From CBDHGY01 sp965263325 (GTDB lineage: Bacteria; Pseudomonadota; Alphaproteobacteria; Caulobacterales; Hyphomonadaceae), in contig CBDHGY010000002.1 of NCBI GenBank assembly GCA_965263325.1, positions 3,100,001 through 3,164,000 of the forward strand: a DNA stretch of 64,000 bases, read 5' to 3'. Both the position numbers and the translations under genes were made by a program. Below are positions 62,123-64,000 of this stretch, in pieces (within the stretch, counting starts at the first letter, position 1; each line of letters opens with the position of its first letter). The notes below the pieces were generated by a model. The model had not been told where the DNA came from. It saw nothing but the letters and a program-made list of their open reading frames with translations, and ran no database searches.

Positions 62123-62815
62123 TCAACGGCAGACATCTCCGCTGCCCATATCGAAATGAAAATGGTCGGCATGGGCGTTGTTATAGTCCGGGCCGAGCGT
62201 CACAGAAAACAAACGGCACGCGCCAGCGTGTACCCGTTCAAGGAACTGTCCTTCCGGTGTTTTTCGCCCCCAGTTTGATCTTACATCGATTGTCCGGCCG
62301 TCGGCGAGTTTGAAAGCAGCAATGTCGATGGCATTGGCGCGGGCATGTTCACTTCGGCGCGCAGACCCAGCGACGTTGCGGCAGGAATAGCTGCCATAGG
62401 TCACGATTTGATGGACAGGCGATCCGAGCAATTCTTCCGCGTGCGGGATCATCACATGCAGCTCCCAGATATAGAGGGCGGCCGTTTGCGCGCAGGTCAT
62501 CGAGAGAGTCTGGGAGTAGGGGGTTGTCGACCGGTCCAGCGTGACCGCATTCGTAAACCCACAGCCTTTTCCTGTGGATTGATCCTCGCGCGGCGTGAAC
62601 ATGACCCCTGCTTTTTCTAGGGCTTCATAACACTTCTGTGGGTTGTTTTTCACATGGGTCAGTTTTCGGTATGTCGCAAAGCCGATGGGGTCCAAAAGGC
62701 TGAGTTCTTTGAAAGGATTGTGCTGCGCCGGGGCGCGGAGCGCATAGACCCACATGGCGACGACTGCGCCGATCAAAACGAAAATATATATAAGATTCTT
62801 GCCGAATTCACGCAT
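62123..62815 (-). CDS. Extensin-like C-terminal domain protein (M15-like fold)
   Basis: A 230-aa protein with one N-terminal membrane helix (LIYIFVLIGAVVAMWVYAL) and an extracytoplasmic extensin-like domain. Family blocks are GSYSCRNVAGSARRSEHARA with NAIDIAAF, and the C-terminal HADHFHFDMG. His, Asp and His in these blocks are placed like the zinc ligands of M15/LAS peptidases, so cell-wall peptide cleavage is possible. Conserved cysteines (CGF, SCRN, GACR, DVCR) suggest disulfides. It is divergent from parC. Confidence 0.88.
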   Translation of the reverse strand: MREFGKNLIYIFVLIGAVVAMWVYALRAPAQHNPFKELSLLDPIGFATYRKLTHVKNNPQKCYEALEKAGVMFTPREDQSTGKGCGFTNAVTLDRSTTPYSQTLSMTCAQTAALYIWELHVMIPHAEELLGSPVHQIVTYGSYSCRNVAGSARRSEHARANAIDIAAFKLADGRTIDVRSNWGRKTPEGQFLERVHAGACRLFSVTLGPDYNNAHADHFHFDMGSGDVCR

Positions 62816-62907
62816 TTAGACAGAGTGTTAACCAGACGCACCGCTTTCTGTTAAGATCGAATCTGTAGTTGAGTCGCGCCAGAAAGGCGGTCTGAAGGGA
62901 TATTAAT

Positions 62908-64000
62908 ATGGCAGATCTGTTAGACGACGAGCCAGGCGGTAAGATTATCAATGAGCCGATGAGTGAGGCGCTCTCCAAGCGCTATCTTGCTTACGCGCTT
63001 TCCACGATTACATCTCGCGCGCTGCCAGACGTTCGCGACGGCTTGAAGCCCGTTCAGCGCCGTATCCTTTATGCGATGCGTGAGCTGAAGCTGAACCCGG
63101 AGGGTGGTTACAAAAAGTGTGCAAAAATCGTCGGTGACGTAATGGGTAATTACCACCCACACGGCGATAGCGCGATTTACGATACACTGGTGCGCCTGGC
63201 GCAAGATTTTTCTGTCCGCGTCCCGCTCGTTGATGGGCAGGGCAATTTCGGCAATATCGACGGCGATAATCCCGCCGCTTATCGTTATACCGAAGCGAAG
63301 ATGACGTCTGCTGCCGAGCTTTTGCTTGAGGGCCTCAATGAAGACGCCGTAGATTTCAAAGAAAACTATTCTGAGACCGAAACCGAGCCGGTTGTTCTGC
63401 CAGCTGGCTACCCGAACCTGCTTTGCAATGGTGCCACGGGAATTGCCGTCGGCATGGCGACATCCATTCCGCCTCACAATGCTGCCGAAGTCATCGATGC
63501 AGCATTGATGCTGATCGACAACAAGAAAGCCTCGACCAAAGACCTGATGAAGGTTTTACCGGGGCCTGACTTTCCGACGGGCGGTGTGATCGTTGAGCCG
63601 AAAGAGTCGATTCTTGAAGCTTACGAAACAGGACGCGGTTCGTTCCGCATGCGCGCGCGCTGGCACACGGAAGAAATGGGGCGCGGGCAGTATCAGATCG
63701 TAATTACGGAAATTCCGTATCAGGTTCAAAAATCAAAGCTCATCGAAAAGCTGGCCGAACTCATTGAGACCAAAAAGGCTCCGCTGCTGTCCGACGTGAA
63801 TGATGAGAGCGCAGAAGATGTCCGCATCGTACTTGAGCCGCGCGCCAAAACCGTCGAGCCAGATGTGCTGATGGAAAGCTTGTTCAAGCTTTGCGATCTT
63901 GAGACGAAATTCAGCCTGAACATGAATGTGCTGCACAAAGGTGCGCCGCAGGTCATGGGCCTGAAAAGTGTTCTGCAAGCGTATCTCGATCATCGCCGCG
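62908..64000 (+). CDS. parC: DNA topoisomerase IV subunit A, N-terminal part (3' truncated)
   Basis: The first 364 codons of a type IIA topoisomerase A subunit. YLAYALSTITSRALPDVRDG and LLLEGLNEDAVDFKENY distinguish ParC from GyrA of alphaproteobacteria. The catalytic Tyr is in AAYRYTEAKM. The quinolone-determining region reads NYHPHGDSAIYDTLV, with Ser and Asp at the two key positions, as in drug-sensitive enzymes. With ParE it decatenates chromosomes. GAAGGGA precedes the ATG. The gene continues past the window. Confidence 0.95.
   Translation, partial: MADLLDDEPGGKIINEPMSEALSKRYLAYALSTITSRALPDVRDGLKPVQRRILYAMRELKLNPEGGYKKCAKIVGDVMGNYHPHGDSAIYDTLVRLAQDFSVRVPLVDGQGNFGNIDGDNPAAYRYTEAKMTSAAELLLEGLNEDAVDFKENYSETETEPVVLPAGYPNLLCNGATGIAVGMATSIPPHNAAEVIDAALMLIDNKKASTKDLMKVLPGPDFPTGGVIVEPKESILEAYETGRGSFRMRARWHTEEMGRGQYQIVITEIPYQVQKSKLIEKLAELIETKKAPLLSDVNDESAEDVRIVLEPRAKTVEPDVLMESLFKLCDLETKFSLNMNVLHKGAPQVMGLKSVLQAYLDHRR

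Noticed and set aside
1..64000. tRNA, rRNA, CRISPR array or replication origin
   Set aside because: No cloverleaf, rRNA segment, regularly spaced repeat array or DnaA-box cluster was recognised on reading; a tRNAscan or CRISPR finder run would settle this.

Overview
The window reads as chromosomal DNA of an alphaproteobacterium. The main clue is an aa3 cytochrome oxidase cluster in the order ctaC-ctaD-(cox1-like)-ctaB-coxF-like-ctaG-ctaE-surf1-thrC, followed by a RimJ-type acetyltransferase, an EAL phosphodiesterase and YqgE. A DUF3126 protein, a TorF-family porin and alphaproteobacterial-type ParC agree with this. By gene order and protein style I would guess a marine Hyphomonadaceae-like lineage. 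That is inference; no rRNA is present. Coding density is very high, with many ATGA, TGATG or TAATG start/stop overlaps and five convergent pairs whose stop codons overlap by exactly four bases.

Layout. 1-3.0 kb: end of a POT peptide transporter, a periplasmic rhodanese, TldD and a TPR protein. 3.2-13.9 kb: the aa3 oxidase structural and assembly genes, thrC, a GNAT enzyme, an EAL protein and YqgE. A terminator after ctaD precedes a truncated, ligand-depleted paralogue of oxidase subunit I. 14-23.6 kb: peroxiredoxin, an SPFH/NfeD pair, RNase HI, acetyl-CoA synthetase, a large VIT/vWA protein, alanine dehydrogenase and a TorF-type porin. 24-33.6 kb: a Ca2+/Na+ antiporter, QueF, a nitroreductase, a TetR-controlled RND efflux operon and a MoxR/vWA pair. 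33.8-42 kb: CysE, a caspase-SUMF1 fusion protein, DUF3126, an osmoprotectant ABC transporter with fused permease and binding protein, PhoH, a gamma-carbonic-anhydrase-like protein and an MFS carrier. 41.9-46.6 kb: a cobalamin riboswitch and a complete btuB-F-C-D vitamin B12 uptake operon. 47-49.9 kb: GalU, a UDP-glucuronate epimerase-like enzyme and a threonine/serine dehydratase.

From about 49.9 to 62.1 kb the character changes to an accessory region. It holds small orphan proteins, a DUF1801 gene between two 44-bp direct repeats, a cysteine-rich exported protein and a divergent NarL-type regulator/7TM histidine kinase pair. An IS6-family element there has cut off all but the last 74 codons of a trypsin-like protease. 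Next come a TIR-TM-TolB-like-TPR protein followed by a small lipoprotein, a divergent four-helix membrane protein resembling SLATT effectors, and an IS110/IS1111-type element. The core chromosome resumes with an extensin-like peptidase-fold protein and parC, which runs off the window.

The best candidate for an undescribed system is the TIR / lipoprotein / SLATT-like locus between the two insertion sequences (57.2-60.6 kb). The cox1-like pseudo-oxidase at 5.9-6.8 kb is second. No rRNA, tRNA, CRISPR array or replication origin was recognised.
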